From assembly GCA_900547975.1 (NCBI GenBank), contig URIX01000012.1:1-33588 (forward strand): a stretch of DNA of 33,588 nucleotides, read 5' to 3'. Of the stretch, positions 1-11,159 are shown piece after piece. Numbering within the stretch: the stretch's first letter is position 1; each line of letters begins with the position of its first letter. Origin of the DNA: an uncultured Eubacteriales bacterium. Its GTDB lineage: Bacteria; Bacillota; Clostridia; Christensenellales; CAG-917. The translations under genes were made by a program, and so were the position numbers. A model generated the notes under the pieces. It saw only the letters and a list, made by a program, of their open reading frames with translations. It was not told the origin of the DNA and did not search any database.

Positions 1-3000
1 TAGCCGCAACGCCCACCGTAATCGTACCTGCGAACGAGGACGTACCGCTGAACGTCGTGGTGAGCGGGCTGACCGTGTCCGTCGAGTTTTGCGTAAATCC
101 GACAAGACCGCCGATTGCTGTGCCGTGGTCCGCGCTTTCGGCAACTTGATTGTCGCCGCCCTGGTCTATACGCGTTATGCTCGTGCCGCCGCCGACCGTG
201 CAAGAATCGATATAACCGCCCTGTGCTTTGGACATACCGCCCGCAATGCCGCCGAGGCTGTGTTCGCCCGCGATTGTTACGTTGCCGCCAACGCCGACCT
301 TGCAATTCGTGACGAATGCGGAAACGTATTGCGAACCGAATCCCAACACGCCGCCGATATAACCGGACGTGGTTGCACTGTCCGCCGCCTGAATGATTGC
401 TTTTTGCACGGTGCAGTTGTCGATGCGAACGCTGTTGCCTTTGCCTTCCGCATCGCTCGAACCCTCGACGTAACCGAGCACACCGCCGATATAGTTCTTT
501 GCGGATTCGATATTACCGGAAGTATTAACAGTGCAATTACGGATAGTTGTGGTGATGCCCGCATTATACGAGTTGCCCTGTTTGGGATTTGCCAAACCGA
601 CTATGCCGCCCGCATAGGTGTCTTTTGCATACTTTTTGTTGATTGCAATGCTTTCGTTTTCGACGTATTGATTTGTTTTTGAAACGCCGTATGCGCCGAT
701 AGCCGCGGAATCGCTCACGCCGCAGTTGTCGATAACCGACGAGCCGAGCGACAAACCGACGATACCGCCCGTTGCGGAAATATCGTTTTCTTTTGCGAAA
801 GACAAAATCTTGCTGTTACCGCCTATCGCTATGTAGCCTATGTAAGCGTTTTCGACTTTAGAGAACAAACCGCCGTATTCGCTTCCGCACGTGACGTTCG
901 AGGAATTGTTGTATTTGCCCGTCGAAATGCGCACGTTGTCGATATAGGTCATTTCGCCTTTCGCTTGTTTACCGCTGAAATTGCCCTTGAATACGCTGTT
1001 TCCTCTGCCCATAGGAATGAAGTTTTGCAGCGAGAACACGCCGTAGTGGCGCATACTGCCGTAAGCATCCCATTTGTTCGGATTCGGACTTCCCGATTCC
1101 CATACGTTCGAGAGGGTTTCGCCGTTATAGTAGTAAGTATTCCACGCCCAGTAAGCGTAGTCCGTGCCGACGTATGTCGGATTTTTTCCTTGATTGTACG
1201 CCTTGTTGAATATTGCGCCTTGCAAGAGCAAGTGATAACTTTTGCCGACTTTATAATCGCCGTTTTGGTCTACGGCTTTGTACATAGTGTTGCTCGCGTC
1301 GTTGACTGCGGCGGTATTCGTACCGTCGTAAGTTGCGAGTTCGATTCTCGTCGAAGCAATGCCTTCGAGGTTGTTTGAACCGTTTGCGATTTCGATATAC
1401 TTGCCCTCGAAAGACAATCCCGCGTCGACGAGAGCCTGCATACCCATAAGGTCAACGCCGTCTTTTATTATATACGGATATTGTTCCGAACCTGCCGCAA
1501 CGCCTTCGTCGTTGTATACGCCGTAGTCATCTTGACCGTAACCGACCGAACGCATACTCAAACCGTTTTGCGTGTCGAGTGCGAACATAGAAAGTTGCGG
1601 CAAGCAACCGTAAACGTACAACCAACTGTCGGGGAGTTTCTTCCAGCCTATCGACGAAAGGTTTGCAACGGCATTGTCCGAAATGCTTGCGTCTGCGCCT
1701 ATGATTTGTTCTTTGATTGACGTGTAATTGCCGACCGAGCCGTAATTGAGCGTAAGCGCGGTTGTGGACTGGTCGAAAGCGAAGTTAGAACCCGTCATTC
1801 TCAACTTGCTGTTTTCGTCCATTGCAGCGGTCAATGCATCGTAAGTGTTGTACACTCGACCCGTTTCCAAAAGTTCGACTTGCGTTTTTCCGATACCTGC
1901 AACGCCTTCGTTCTGATACCATTGATCTCGCACTTCCGGATTCCAACTATTCTGTTTATTCTTGTAGTATGCATAATCCGTTCCGTTTTGCACAGCGCAC
2001 AGTGACGAAACGCAATTATTAATAGAATAACAGTCCGATGACTTTACCCTATCCGATCTACCCGACACATCGCAATAACCCGAAATTGCCGCTCCGTATC
2101 GTAAGTTATTCTTGACAGTATGGCCTGTAACGATAGAGTAATCTATCGGTTTTACATAAATCGTTCCTACATTATATAAATTATCAAATAAGACGTATCC
2201 CGTATATCCGCTTTCAGAAACAGGTTCAGACTGTCCTATAAAACCGCCCGCACGCACTTGCCACGAGAACTCATAAGATATATGTCCATAGTTTGTTATG
2301 TTACCTGTATTATAGCCTTGCGAAATTTGCAAATCGCCGGCAAGTCCCACAAATCCACCGGATATGGTTCCGCCATAATTTTCACGTCCTATATCCCATG
2401 CTTCTGTGATTTTAGGGAATGTGCCGCCGGCAGTTATATTGCCGATATTGTAGCAGTATGCAATTAGTGATCTACCGCCTGTTTTAACGTTATTGTCATA
2501 TCTTCCAAATTTTTTAGGTTGATATAAAACTCCAACGCTACCGACAAGTCCGCCTATGATATTAGAAAGCGTTAAAATATCACCGGTGTTGTATGACGCA
2601 TACATTTTCAATATAGAATACTGCCCTGTTACGCCGACGAGGCCGCCGACATAACCAAATATATTTTGCCTTATACCTTCCGAAGCAGCACCTTCTACAC
2701 CGCCTTCGTCCTCTCCCCAATATCCTGAGTTGGACTTAACGTTGCCCGTATTCGCACAGTTTTGAATTGTCAATGTGGCTTTTGCACTCGAAGTGCCGTC
2801 ATGCAAACCGATTATACCGCCGACATTGTGTCCTCCGATAATTGTACCTGCGTTTCTGCAACTCTCGATAGTTATATTGCCGGTATAAGCGCCGATAATT
2901 CCGCCCGTACCTGAATTAAATCCAATATTCGATGTTCCATATGCGGAATCGATAGAGTCAAACCAATTATGTTTATCGGTTTTTCCGCTTATCGTATATG

Positions 3001-6000
3001 TGCCTTGCAACGACGTGATATTGCCCGTGTTTACGCACGCTTCGAGTTTGATTCCGTGTCCACCCGCGTTGTAACCGACAATACCTGCAACGTTACGCAA
3101 GCCTATGATGTCCGCGTCGTTGGTGCAGTTGTAAAATTCAAGCGCGCCGAACGGTTTGCCCACAAAGCCCGCAACGTCGTATGCCGCCGTCTTTGAAACG
3201 ACATCTTTCGTTGTTTCGTTGCCGTAACCGTCCGTTTTGCTTGCCGCCATAATCGAACCTTTTATCGTAAGGTTTCTGAACTCTGCGTTTGCGGCGTTCG
3301 GGAACACGCTGATGCGATAATATCCGCCACTGTCATAGTTTATGGTTATATAGTGTCCGTTTCCGTCGAACACGCCTTGGAAGTTTTTTTCGTTGCTGTC
3401 CTTGCTTATATCGCCCGCAAAGTTGTAGCCGATGTTGCTTTCCGCGCCCGTACCGTTTGCAGGCGTACTCGTTACCGCAGTGCCGAAATTCAGTTTGCTC
3501 GTACTGCTTGCCGTGCCGTAGTGCGCACTGTTGTCGATGACGATATCACAGAGCAATTTGACGTATTGTTTGTGATAATACGTTTCATCATTTTGGCAAG
3601 TGCTGCAATTATCGCGGTATTTTGCGTAATTGTTCGCTCCGCTGTACACGCTGTACGCAAAATCGTTCCATTCCGCTTGTGTGCTGATTGTGAACGGATT
3701 TTCCTTACTGCCGGGGACGAGTTCCGTCGTATAGTCGCCGATTTTGTATTCGCCGTTATACTCTTTTTTCGTACTTGTACCGACAGAAACGAGATACGTT
3801 CCGTCGCCCTTATAGTCGAAATACACGTTTGCGCTTATCTTTGTGACTTGTCGTGTATTGTCGACGTCGAAAACCGCCTCGGTGACTTCGACGTAATATC
3901 TTGTGCCGCTCGAGGGCTTTTTGTATCTTTCTTCGACAAGTTTCTTTGCCTTGTCGTCGTTTGACGTATCGTTTTGCGGAATGTTGACAAACTCAACGTC
4001 CACAAGGCAGATTTGCATACTCGTGCCCGTTTCCATATCGAGTTTGATTGTCAAATTGGTGTTTTCGTTCTTGAATCCGACAAAACTTTCTTTGTTGGTT
4101 GTTTCTTTGTCGCTTCCGCTCGCGTCGTAGAATGCGAGTTGTCTTTGCGTGGGAACTTTAATGACAAATTCGAGTACGCCTACGGCGCCCTGTGTCGCAG
4201 TGTTTGCAATGCCTGCAAACGCGCAGAGTTTTTCAAACGACGGATAAGACGAGTCGTTTGAAGTTATGGCGTTCTGATCGACAAGGATATATTTGCCGTA
4301 TTCGTTTGCACTGACGGTTGAGAAAGTCGCGCCCGTGTTTGCGATGTAGAACGTCCAACTTGCCTCGATTGTCGGGTTTGTACCGCCGCCGAGCACGCCG
4401 CCTTTGGTGATAGATGTGCTTGTGAGGTTAAAGCCCGTCGCAACGCTGTTTCTTATGCTTGCGTTTTCCGTTCTACCCACAAGACCGCCGACATATTCGG
4501 TGCCTTGGAAGTAGTCCGTCGCATAGGATATATACGTGCTGTCCGCGCTTGCCACCACGCAACCGTCGATCGAGCCGCTCATCATTTCGCCGATAAGACC
4601 GCCCACTCTCTTGGCGTTCGAGTCCGTAAACTTGGCTTGAACGACGATATATTGCAATACGTGTTCGAGATTGTCGGTGAAGCCTGCGATACCGCCTGCG
4701 TAACTTCCCGCAAACGACACGTTTGCGCCGCCGCTGTACACGTTGAGCGCACTTACGTCAATATCGCCCGTTTGCGGTTTGTTGCGGAGCACAAGGCGCA
4801 CGTTTGCGCCGCTGTAACCGACGATGCCGCCGACGTATTCGCCGCCTTTTCCGTTCGTCTTTGACACATGCACGCTTGCGGTGTTCCTAAGTTTGCCGTC
4901 GGCTTTCTTTAAGTAGTCGCTGTCGGTGGTCGGCGCAATGCCGAGAGTCGTGACGGACGAGCCTTCACGCACGCCGCCTACGAGGATTTTTTGAAGAATA
5001 TTTGTTCTGTTTTCTTGATTTTGATTTTTCTCGACTGCAATCTCATTGTAAACCGCGCCTACGCTCTGATTTATCTTATCAAGAGCAATATTTCCGAGCG
5101 CGCCGAAAATGCCTCCCGCAAAGCCCGTGGCGTAAATATTTGCCGTGTTTTCGAGTTGAACCGCGTTGCCGAAAATTGTCGTACCCTCGCGCCAGAACGA
5201 GCCTGCTTGCGAAGAAACGTAGCCCACGATACCGCCGACGAAACTGCCTGCGTTGTAGTTGTTCGTCTTCGGCTCACCTGCGTGTCCGAACGTCGTATTG
5301 TTGACGATTTTTCCGTCAGCGAGGGTGAGTGGTTGCTGGCTGTTGGGCGTGTATACTACGAGCATTTCGATTGTCGAATTTTTGCCCATAACGCCGATTA
5401 CGCCGCCGAGGAAAGACGTCGAAGTCTTGTCAAACTCGAAAGTGACGTTGCTTGTGTTCCAACCCGTGCCGAAAACGAGTGCCGCGCTCTCTATGTAGCC
5501 GACAAGACCGCCCACCACTTTGGGCAAATGCGTCGAATTTTCGTCCGAATACGGTATGGGTTTGAGAGTGACGTTGCCCACCTTGCTCGATTCGACGACG
5601 ATTGAAGTCAAGCCCGTGCTGTTTGCGGTTTGACGGTATCCGTTGCCTATGAGCGTGCCGAACAGCGCGCCGACATATTCCGTGCCATGCACTTCGAGCG
5701 ACTTGGTCGTGCCGTTGTCGTATTGCGGCGTAAATGTTACGCTTCCCGAGCAATTCGACAAATCCAGCCAACCGACGAGACCACCGACATATTTATAGCC
5801 GCTCACTATACTGCTTTCGATAGGCGTAAGGCTCTGTTGATTCGATCCGAGTTGGGATTTTTCGAAAACCTGCCACTCGCCAGCGATACCGCCGACGTAG
5901 AATCTGCCGCTCACGCTCGCATTCAACATTTTTTGCGGATTTGCAATGGTCGTGTTTTGTGCAAACCCGACAATGCCACCGACGTAATCGTTGCCGTACA

Positions 6001-9000
6001 CGCAGTCGCCGTAGTCGAATTTAATGTTTTCGATAGTGGAATTCACCGCTTTGCCGACAATGCCACCGACATAATCTCTGCCGTGTATGCCGCCCTTATA
6101 CGTCAAGTCGCCCACGGGAACGGAGACTTCGCGTTTGCTCTTGACCGTCAGGTTTTGGATAGTCGCGCCGTCGGTATGACCGAAAAGACCGACATAATCT
6201 AACTTTTCTTCGCCGCTCGGATTCGCTTTATTTACAAAGTAACCGATATTATATACATATTTAATCTCATTATTACCGCCGTCTAACGTAGCTTTGAACA
6301 CTCTGTCTGCGCTGTTGCCTATGGGCAAGAAGTTGGTCAAACCGTCCTTGCTGACGTAAGCCGACATATCGATGTTTGCGGTCACAAGGAAGTACGTGTC
6401 TTTATAAGTTGCGTTTTGCGCGGTTGCGGTGGATTGCGGCGCATAGCAGTATACGGTGCTTGCAATCGAGTTCCACGCTTTATCTCTGCCGTTTACGATT
6501 TGGCTGAGTCTGAGCAGATATTCGGGTCTATCGATGACGTAGGGATTGCCCTTAGTGCCCCAGTCGTCCGAGTTGGGATTCATGTCCGACTTCCAGCCGA
6601 AATCGCTGTACAAAACCGTATAGTATTTGCTGAGATCGCCCACGAAGTTGTTTTGACCGCTTGCCGTCACTCTCGTGTTTATAGGCGTGGGATTTGCTGA
6701 CGTGGGCGCTTCGAGGTTTGACAGCGTGTATTCGTTACCGCTGACGAGTCGTGCAATCGTGCCGTCGTTGTACTGAACGTAAACGATAAAGTTTTTGGGC
6801 AAATAGTGCTGAACTTCCGTCGTATTCTGACCGTATACAAGCACCTGTTGCACGCCGCTTGAAGCGGATTGCAACGGATAATAATCTACGTTCACGCTAA
6901 CGCCGCCTCTGGTCGTTCCCGAAATGACGGAAGTCAACTGATTGCCGACGATAACGTCCGTGTTTGCGCCGAGCCAAACCTTTCCGTTTGTAAAGTTGTT
7001 TGCGATGTTGTACGCCGCAATCTTCCATGTGTACGTCACGGCGGTGCTTGTCGATGACACGCCTTTTTGCGGCTTCGTGTTAGTTGTGACTTCCCTCGAA
7101 TACAACTGCTCTTTGACTATTATGTAGTTGTTCGTATCGGTGAGTGTAAGTGTGCGCGTGTATGTGCGGACATCTATTGTATCATTGTAGGGATCCGGCG
7201 TGATTGTGTATGGCAATTTTTCTTCGTCAAATATGTGCTCTTTCCCCGCCGTATCGGGTTCACCGGCCACCGTAATTCCGTTATTTTTAATTATGCCTTG
7301 ATGCGCGGCGTTGTATTCAAAAACATAGTCCGTTTCACTGCCGACGTCTTTGCTTGTCCACAAGTTGGTGATGTACAATTTATTTTGGCGGATAATCCAC
7401 TCGAACGTAACGGTTGTACCAGACAAATCCACCTTGGTATTTTTCAAATGAATCTTAAAGTTTCTCGTGTCGTCCAGCGTATACGTGCGGAAATATGCAT
7501 CACTGCTTGCGTTTGTTTCCCGCAGCTTACCGTTCTCTGTCGTGAATGTTCCGTTGCCTGTCAACGTAAACATCTTCCAAGCGGGGTCTTTAAAAGTTTT
7601 TTCGGCGTAAGCGAAAGTCACCTCGTTCAAGCCTTGTTCCGCTCGGTTGTATATAAACTTCAAAGCGTCGCTTGTGCGGTTAAGTTCTTTGTTTTTAGCG
7701 GAATCTATGTTTTCGCCAAGACTGTCCGTCCATTCCCACGACAAGTTGATTGTTTCTTGCTTGATTTCAAAAACTCTGTTTACTCTCTTACCGACGATGA
7801 CGTCGCCGATTTTTACGAATACGGTCGTGTTATACGCGCCCGCTTGATACGGATTTTCCGAATTTGCAATTTTGTTGCCGTCCGCATCGAAAGCGCAAAT
7901 AAAACTCTCAATCGGCGTTACATTTGCATTGTAATAATCAAATACAACTCCGTATACGCTATTGTTGGTGTTCGGATTTCTCACCGCGCTTCTTTCAAAG
8001 CCTTGCTCGTTGCCGTTGTAAATATTGTTTCTCGAATCGTCTATCGTAACGGTGCTTATCGTGCAATAAATATCGCTGTTTGTGTTTGCGCCGTACCACG
8101 CGGTAATATTAAATGTGGTCTTGTCGTTTCTGTTTTCGGCGTTTTGGGGCTTGTCGTTTTCAACCTTGCTCGGCGTGAGATAATCCGAACTCGGCACGCC
8201 CGTTTTTGAAAGGAAGTATTGACCGGAACTCGGCGCGATATTGCCCGACACCATAAATCCGTTGATATCGTTGAACACTCTGACAACTTCGCCGTTTTCG
8301 GTTGCGTTGACGTATTCCGCAATCTTAGTCCAACTATTATACGGCGTGTAAGCACTTCCGCTGATAATTGCGGGTTTGAAAGTAAATGCAGAGTTATACA
8401 CCAAGTATTTTCCGCCGTTCGTCGTGGACGGTGCTGATGCGCCGCTTGCAATGACGTAGTTGGTGTTGTCGATAGTTGCGTTTTGAGTGCCCGAAATCGC
8501 GTAAGTCGCGTTAGTCGTATAGCAGTTATACACGCGCGTGGAAGTCAACGACGTGCTTGCTCTCGGATTGCCGACGATACCGCCGATGTTCTTGTTTGAA
8601 TCGGTGGTGTTTGTCGAAACCGCACCCGAACTGAAACAATACGAAATCGTCGCAACGTCCTTTTTCGACGTTCCGTTTGCAAAGAAATAACCTGCAATGC
8701 CGCCCACCGTGCCGTGCTGCGTTGCGGCAATACTGCCCTCGTTGTAGCAGTTTGCAAAAACCAACGAATCTTTGTCGTTTCTCGTGGTTTCGATACGTCC
8801 GCCTATGCCGCCGACGTTTCTGTCGCCTGTTATATTTGCAGTGTTTTTGCAGCCTTGAACGCTCAATCTGTTCGAAGCCGCTTCCGAGCGACCGACGATA
8901 CCCGCAACGCCGTTGGATTCGGGACTGCTCGACACCGTTCCGCCGTTTTGGCAACTCGTAATCGTGACGTTCGCATTGTTCGTCATTGCACCGAGCACGC

Positions 9001-11137
9001 CCGCCGTGCCGTCAAAGCCGAATATATTGCCTGTATTTTCGCAGTCTGTGAAAGAAACTATACCGTTCGCACTGCCGACGATACCGCCGGTGTAACTGCT
9101 ACCCGTAACGCTTGCGTTGTTTCTGACGTTTGAAATGGTCGTGCCGTCGTTATCTGTTCCCGAAGCATAGCCGACAACGCCGCCTGCGTCCTCGCCTGCC
9201 GCCAAGAAATCGAACTCCGCAAATTGAATGATGTTTTCCGAATTTGCATTTTTTCCTTGAACGTGACCTACGCTTGCAATATAAACCCAGTAATATTGAT
9301 ACTTGTAAGTTTTATTTGCTGTAAAAGCATATTCGTGTCGTTGGTCGTTATCGATAGGAATGTCGATGTTGCTACTGTCAAAAACGATTTCCCAATCGCC
9401 TGAATACGTTTTCCCTTCAGGCGTATTACCTGCGCTTGTGTTTTTGTCATAGTTTTTTGACGGCCACCTGTCTTTCGAGTTTGAACCCCAAATTCTCACG
9501 ACTTTCGGCCTTCTGTTTGAAACGGTCGTCGTATCGTTTCCGTTGTAAATCGCAAAACCCGAAACAGCAACTTTACTTCCTAAATCGGCAACGAAACTCA
9601 TAGCCGAGTTTTCTTTGCCGCAGAATTTGTAATCGTTACCGACTTTTCCGTCGAAAACTTTATCGAATCCTTGTCCCGAAACATTACCGCCGTCGTATTG
9701 TTTGATACTTGTTGACAAATCGTTATCTGTCGAATATCTTGCAGTGACGGTTGCATTGTTGGTTACGTTGAAAATCGTCGTGTTGAGAGCATAACCCACA
9801 ACGCCGCCGACATACTTTGAGCCTTTCACCGACCCCGAAATCGTGAGGTTTTGGATTGTCGCGCCGCTCGTATAGCCGAACAGTCCGACGTAATCGCCTG
9901 CTACTTTTACATACAGACCACTGATTGTGCAACCGTTTCCGATCACCGTTCCTGCAAACTTTGTCGTGCTGTTTCCAATCGGTGTAAACACCGTATCGCC
10001 CATAATAATTGTCGAGCCGTCTTGACCTGCGATTGACGTATCGGGCACTATTTTATATCTTCTACCACTGCAATCGTTTCCTCTTGCGACAAATGCCGAC
10101 AAATAGTCGAAATCTTCTCTACAACGCAAAAGGTAACTGCCGTCGCTGTCCATTTCGAGCATATTGTATTTGTACTCTTCCGAAATATTGCCTACGTTGT
10201 CGGTGACGACAAAACTATGTCTTCCACTAGTCACCGTGTAATGCGCTTCTCTACGGTCACTTGACCAATTTGTCAGTTGGTTTGTGATGTCCACGCCGTT
10301 GTCGGTGACTTTCCACACGCCTGCACCGTCATCTTTGAATGTGATGTTGCCGTCTTCGTCGCTTACAACATACGGTCTTTCCCGGTCCGTTTTATAAATA
10401 TCGACCCACGCGCTATGCAAATAAGTATCAACTGTTCCACCATATCTGCCGCCCATACCGTGTTCGATTTTATATGAAAAATCTGTTTTTGAAATGTCAC
10501 CGTTTTCGTCTTTCAAAGATACTGCCAAAACACCTGAATTGTTACCAGTTAAGTTTGGACTTACCGAATTACTACCGATTTCTGTTGACCCTTTCCAAAT
10601 CTTAAAGTTCTGACCATCACCTGATGCTGGCGAAAAATAGTCAAGCTTGAAATCAAGTTTGGATATTGCGCCATTAATTATCGCGTATCTCAATGCGCCA
10701 TCAAATTTGACTTCCCACCCAATATATATCATAGAACTGCCGGATGCGTAAATTCTCGCACCGCTCTCGCCGCTAGTGCCTGCGGAAAAATATGGGATAT
10801 ACGCATGCCCATCAGATTGTTCGTTGGAGTATTCGCTAATTGTCGAATTCAAATATTGCGTGGGTGTGGTTCCGTTAAAGTAAAGGCCCTTGCTGCTATC
10901 ATAAAGTAAAGTTGTATCTGATGTGTCGGGTTTTCTACCATAAAAGCCTTCTTCCCAAGCCGCACTTGCAACGTTATTTTCGATTATGCCGTTTTGTTGA
11001 AGGTTTTCTTCAATGCCGAAAGCACCGGAGAGCGTGCCGGCAAAGACGAGGGCAAACATCACCGCAAGCAGCAATCCGCTCGCAGTCCACTTCATACACT
11101 TTTTCAGTTTGGTTTGTCCTATCCTTGTACTTCTCAT
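1..11137 (-). CDS. Giant secreted GLUG-repeat surface protein, 3' end outside the window
   Basis: The reading frame stays open from the ATG at 11137 to the window edge (3,712 codons visible); I checked the frame near 7170, 4530, 2070 and position 1. The start follows GGAGAG. The N-terminus has a basic stretch (RSTRIGQTKLKK) and a hydrophobic segment (residues 20-40), a signal peptide. Residues about 240-330 resemble a bacterial Ig-like domain (DDGAGV, VTDNVGN). Four lead-in segments (NPYVI/NPFTI/YPYII type, ending in PIGN and F.G..dG) begin near residues 330, 1528, 2476 and 3216. Each leads into tandem GLUG-like units (YVGGIVG, about three dozen in all). A discoidin-like domain interrupts the first block (about 473-641). 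Residues about 1010-1350 hold MBG-like units (YNGNEQGF). GLUG proteins are usually exported and adhesin-like; the ligand here is unknown. Any cell-wall anchor would lie in the missing C-terminus. Confidence 0.88.
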   Translation of the reverse strand, partial: MRSTRIGQTKLKKCMKWTASGLLLAVMFALVFAGTLSGAFGIEENLQQNGIIENNVASAAWEEGFYGRKPDTSDTTLLYDSSKGLYFNGTTPTQYLNSTISEYSNEQSDGHAYIPYFSAGTSGESGARIYASGSSMIYIGWEVKFDGALRYAIINGAISKLDFKLDYFSPASGDGQNFKIWKGSTEIGSNSVSPNLTGNNSGVLAVSLKDENGDISKTDFSYKIEHGMGGRYGGTVDTYLHSAWVDIYKTDRERPYVVSDEDGNITFKDDGAGVWKVTDNGVDITNQLTNWSSDRREAHYTVTSGRHSFVVTDNVGNISEEYKYNMLEMDSDGSYLLRCREDFDYLSAFVARGNDCSGRRYKIVPDTSIAGQDGSTIIMGDTVFTPIGNSTTKFAGTVIGNGCTISGLYVKVAGDYVGLFGYTSGATIQNLTISGSVKGSKYVGGVVGYALNTTIFNVTNNATVTARYSTDNDLSTSIKQYDGGNVSGQGFDKVFDGKVGNDYKFCGKENSAMSFVADLGSKVAVSGFAIYNGNDTTTVSNRRPKVVRIWGSNSKDRWPSKNYDKNTSAGNTPEGKTYSGDWEIVFDSSNIDIPIDNDQRHEYAFTANKTYKYQYYWVYIASVGHVQGKNANSENIIQFAEFDFLAAGEDAGGVVGYASGTDNDGTTISNVRNNASVTGSSYTGGIVGSANGIVSFTDCENTGNIFGFDGTAGVLGAMTNNANVTITSCQNGGTVSSSPESNGVAGIVGRSEAASNRLSVQGCKNTANITGDRNVGGIGGRIETTRNDKDSLVFANCYNEGSIAATQHGTVGGIAGYFFANGTSKKDVATISYCFSSGAVSTNTTDSNKNIGGIVGNPRASTSLTSTRVYNCYTTNATYAISGTQNATIDNTNYVIASGASAPSTTNGGKYLVYNSAFTFKPAIISGSAYTPYNSWTKIAEYVNATENGEVVRVFNDINGFMVSGNIAPSSGQYFLSKTGVPSSDYLTPSKVENDKPQNAENRNDKTTFNITAWYGANTNSDIYCTISTVTIDDSRNNIYNGNEQGFERSAVRNPNTNNSVYGVVFDYYNANVTPIESFICAFDADGNKIANSENPYQAGAYNTTVFVKIGDVIVGKRVNRVFEIKQETINLSWEWTDSLGENIDSAKNKELNRTSDALKFIYNRAEQGLNEVTFAYAEKTFKDPAWKMFTLTGNGTFTTENGKLRETNASSDAYFRTYTLDDTRNFKIHLKNTKVDLSGTTVTFEWIIRQNKLYITNLWTSKDVGSETDYVFEYNAAHQGIIKNNGITVAGEPDTAGKEHIFDEEKLPYTITPDPYNDTIDVRTYTRTLTLTDTNNYIIVKEQLYSREVTTNTKPQKGVSSTSTAVTYTWKIAAYNIANNFTNGKVWLGANTDVIVGNQLTSVISGTTRGGVSVNVDYYPLQSASSGVQQVLVYGQNTTEVQHYLPKNFIVYVQYNDGTIARLVSGNEYTLSNLEAPTSANPTPINTRVTASGQNNFVGDLSKYYTVLYSDFGWKSDMNPNSDDWGTKGNPYVIDRPEYLLRLSQIVNGRDKAWNSIASTVYCYAPQSTATAQNATYKDTYFLVTANIDMSAYVSKDGLTNFLPIGNSADRVFKATLDGGNNEIKYVYNIGYFVNKANPSGEEKLDYVGLFGHTDGATIQNLTVKSKREVSVPVGDLTYKGGIHGRDYVGGIVGKAVNSTIENIKFDYGDCVYGNDYVGGIVGFAQNTTIANPQKMLNASVSGRFYVGGIAGEWQVFEKSQLGSNQQSLTPIESSIVSGYKYVGGLVGWLDLSNCSGSVTFTPQYDNGTTKSLEVHGTEYVGALFGTLIGNGYRQTANSTGLTSIVVESSKVGNVTLKPIPYSDENSTHLPKVVGGLVGYIESAALVFGTGWNTSNVTFEFDKTSTSFLGGVIGVMGKNSTIEMLVVYTPNSQQPLTLADGKIVNNTTFGHAGEPKTNNYNAGSFVGGIVGYVSSQAGSFWREGTTIFGNAVQLENTANIYATGFAGGIFGALGNIALDKINQSVGAVYNEIAVEKNQNQENRTNILQKILVGGVREGSSVTTLGIAPTTDSDYLKKADGKLRNTASVHVSKTNGKGGEYVGGIVGYSGANVRLVLRNKPQTGDIDVSALNVYSGGANVSFAGSYAGGIAGFTDNLEHVLQYIVVQAKFTDSNAKRVGGLIGEMMSGSIDGCVVASADSTYISYATDYFQGTEYVGGLVGRTENASIRNSVATGFNLTSTSITKGGVLGGGTNPTIEASWTFYIANTGATFSTVSANEYGKYILVDQNAITSNDSSYPSFEKLCAFAGIANTATQGAVGVLEFVIKVPTQRQLAFYDASGSDKETTNKESFVGFKNENTNLTIKLDMETGTSMQICLVDVEFVNIPQNDTSNDDKAKKLVEERYKKPSSGTRYYVEVTEAVFDVDNTRQVTKISANVYFDYKGDGTYLVSVGTSTKKEYNGEYKIGDYTTELVPGSKENPFTISTQAEWNDFAYSVYSGANNYAKYRDNCSTCQNDETYYHKQYVKLLCDIVIDNSAHYGTASSTSKLNFGTAVTSTPANGTGAESNIGYNFAGDISKDSNEKNFQGVFDGNGHYITINYDSGGYYRISVFPNAANAEFRNLTIKGSIMAASKTDGYGNETTKDVVSKTAAYDVAGFVGKPFGALEFYNCTNDADIIGLRNVAGIVGYNAGGHGIKLEACVNTGNITSLQGTYTISGKTDKHNWFDSIDSAYGTSNIGFNSGTGGIIGAYTGNITIESCRNAGTIIGGHNVGGIIGLHDGTSSAKATLTIQNCANTGNVKSNSGYWGEDEGGVEGAASEGIRQNIFGYVGGLVGVTGQYSILKMYASYNTGDILTLSNIIGGLVGSVGVLYQPKKFGRYDNNVKTGGRSLIAYCYNIGNITAGGTFPKITEAWDIGRENYGGTISGGFVGLAGDLQISQGYNTGNITNYGHISYEFSWQVRAGGFIGQSEPVSESGYTGYVLFDNLYNVGTIYVKPIDYSIVTGHTVKNNLRYGAAISGYCDVSGRSDRVKSSDCYSINNCVSSLCAVQNGTDYAYYKNKQNSWNPEVRDQWYQNEGVAGIGKTQVELLETGRVYNTYDALTAAMDENSKLRMTGSNFAFDQSTTALTLNYGSVGNYTSIKEQIIGADASISDNAVANLSSIGWKKLPDSWLYVYGCLPQLSMFALDTQNGLSMRSVGYGQDDYGVYNDEGVAAGSEQYPYIIKDGVDLMGMQALVDAGLSFEGKYIEIANGSNNLEGIASTRIELATYDGTNTAAVNDASNTMYKAVDQNGDYKVGKSYHLLLQGAIFNKAYNQGKNPTYVGTDYAYWAWNTYYYNGETLSNVWESGSPNPNKWDAYGSMRHYGVFSLQNFIPMGRGNSVFKGNFSGKQAKGEMTYIDNVRISTGKYNNSSNVTCGSEYGGLFSKVENAYIGYIAIGGNSKILSFAKENDISATGGIVGLSLGSSVIDNCGVSDSAAIGAYGVSKTNQYVENESIAINKKYAKDTYAGGIVGLANPKQGNSYNAGITTTIRNCTVNTSGNIESAKNYIGGVLGYVEGSSDAEGKGNSVRIDNCTVQKAIIQAADSATTSGYIGGVLGFGSQYVSAFVTNCKVGVGGNVTIAGEHSLGGIAGGMSKAQGGYIDSCTVGGGTSITRIDQGGDNQVAESADHGTAIGGLVGFTQNSTDTVSPLTTTFSGTSSFAGTITVGVAA

Positions 11138-11159
11138 TTTACTCTCCGTCTGTGTGCGC

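Noticed and set aside
7067..8209. Open frame of 380 codons on the plus strand
   Set aside because: It lies antisense to the giant GLUG gene, has no recognisable domain or ribosome binding site, and its composition follows from the codons of the gene opposite.
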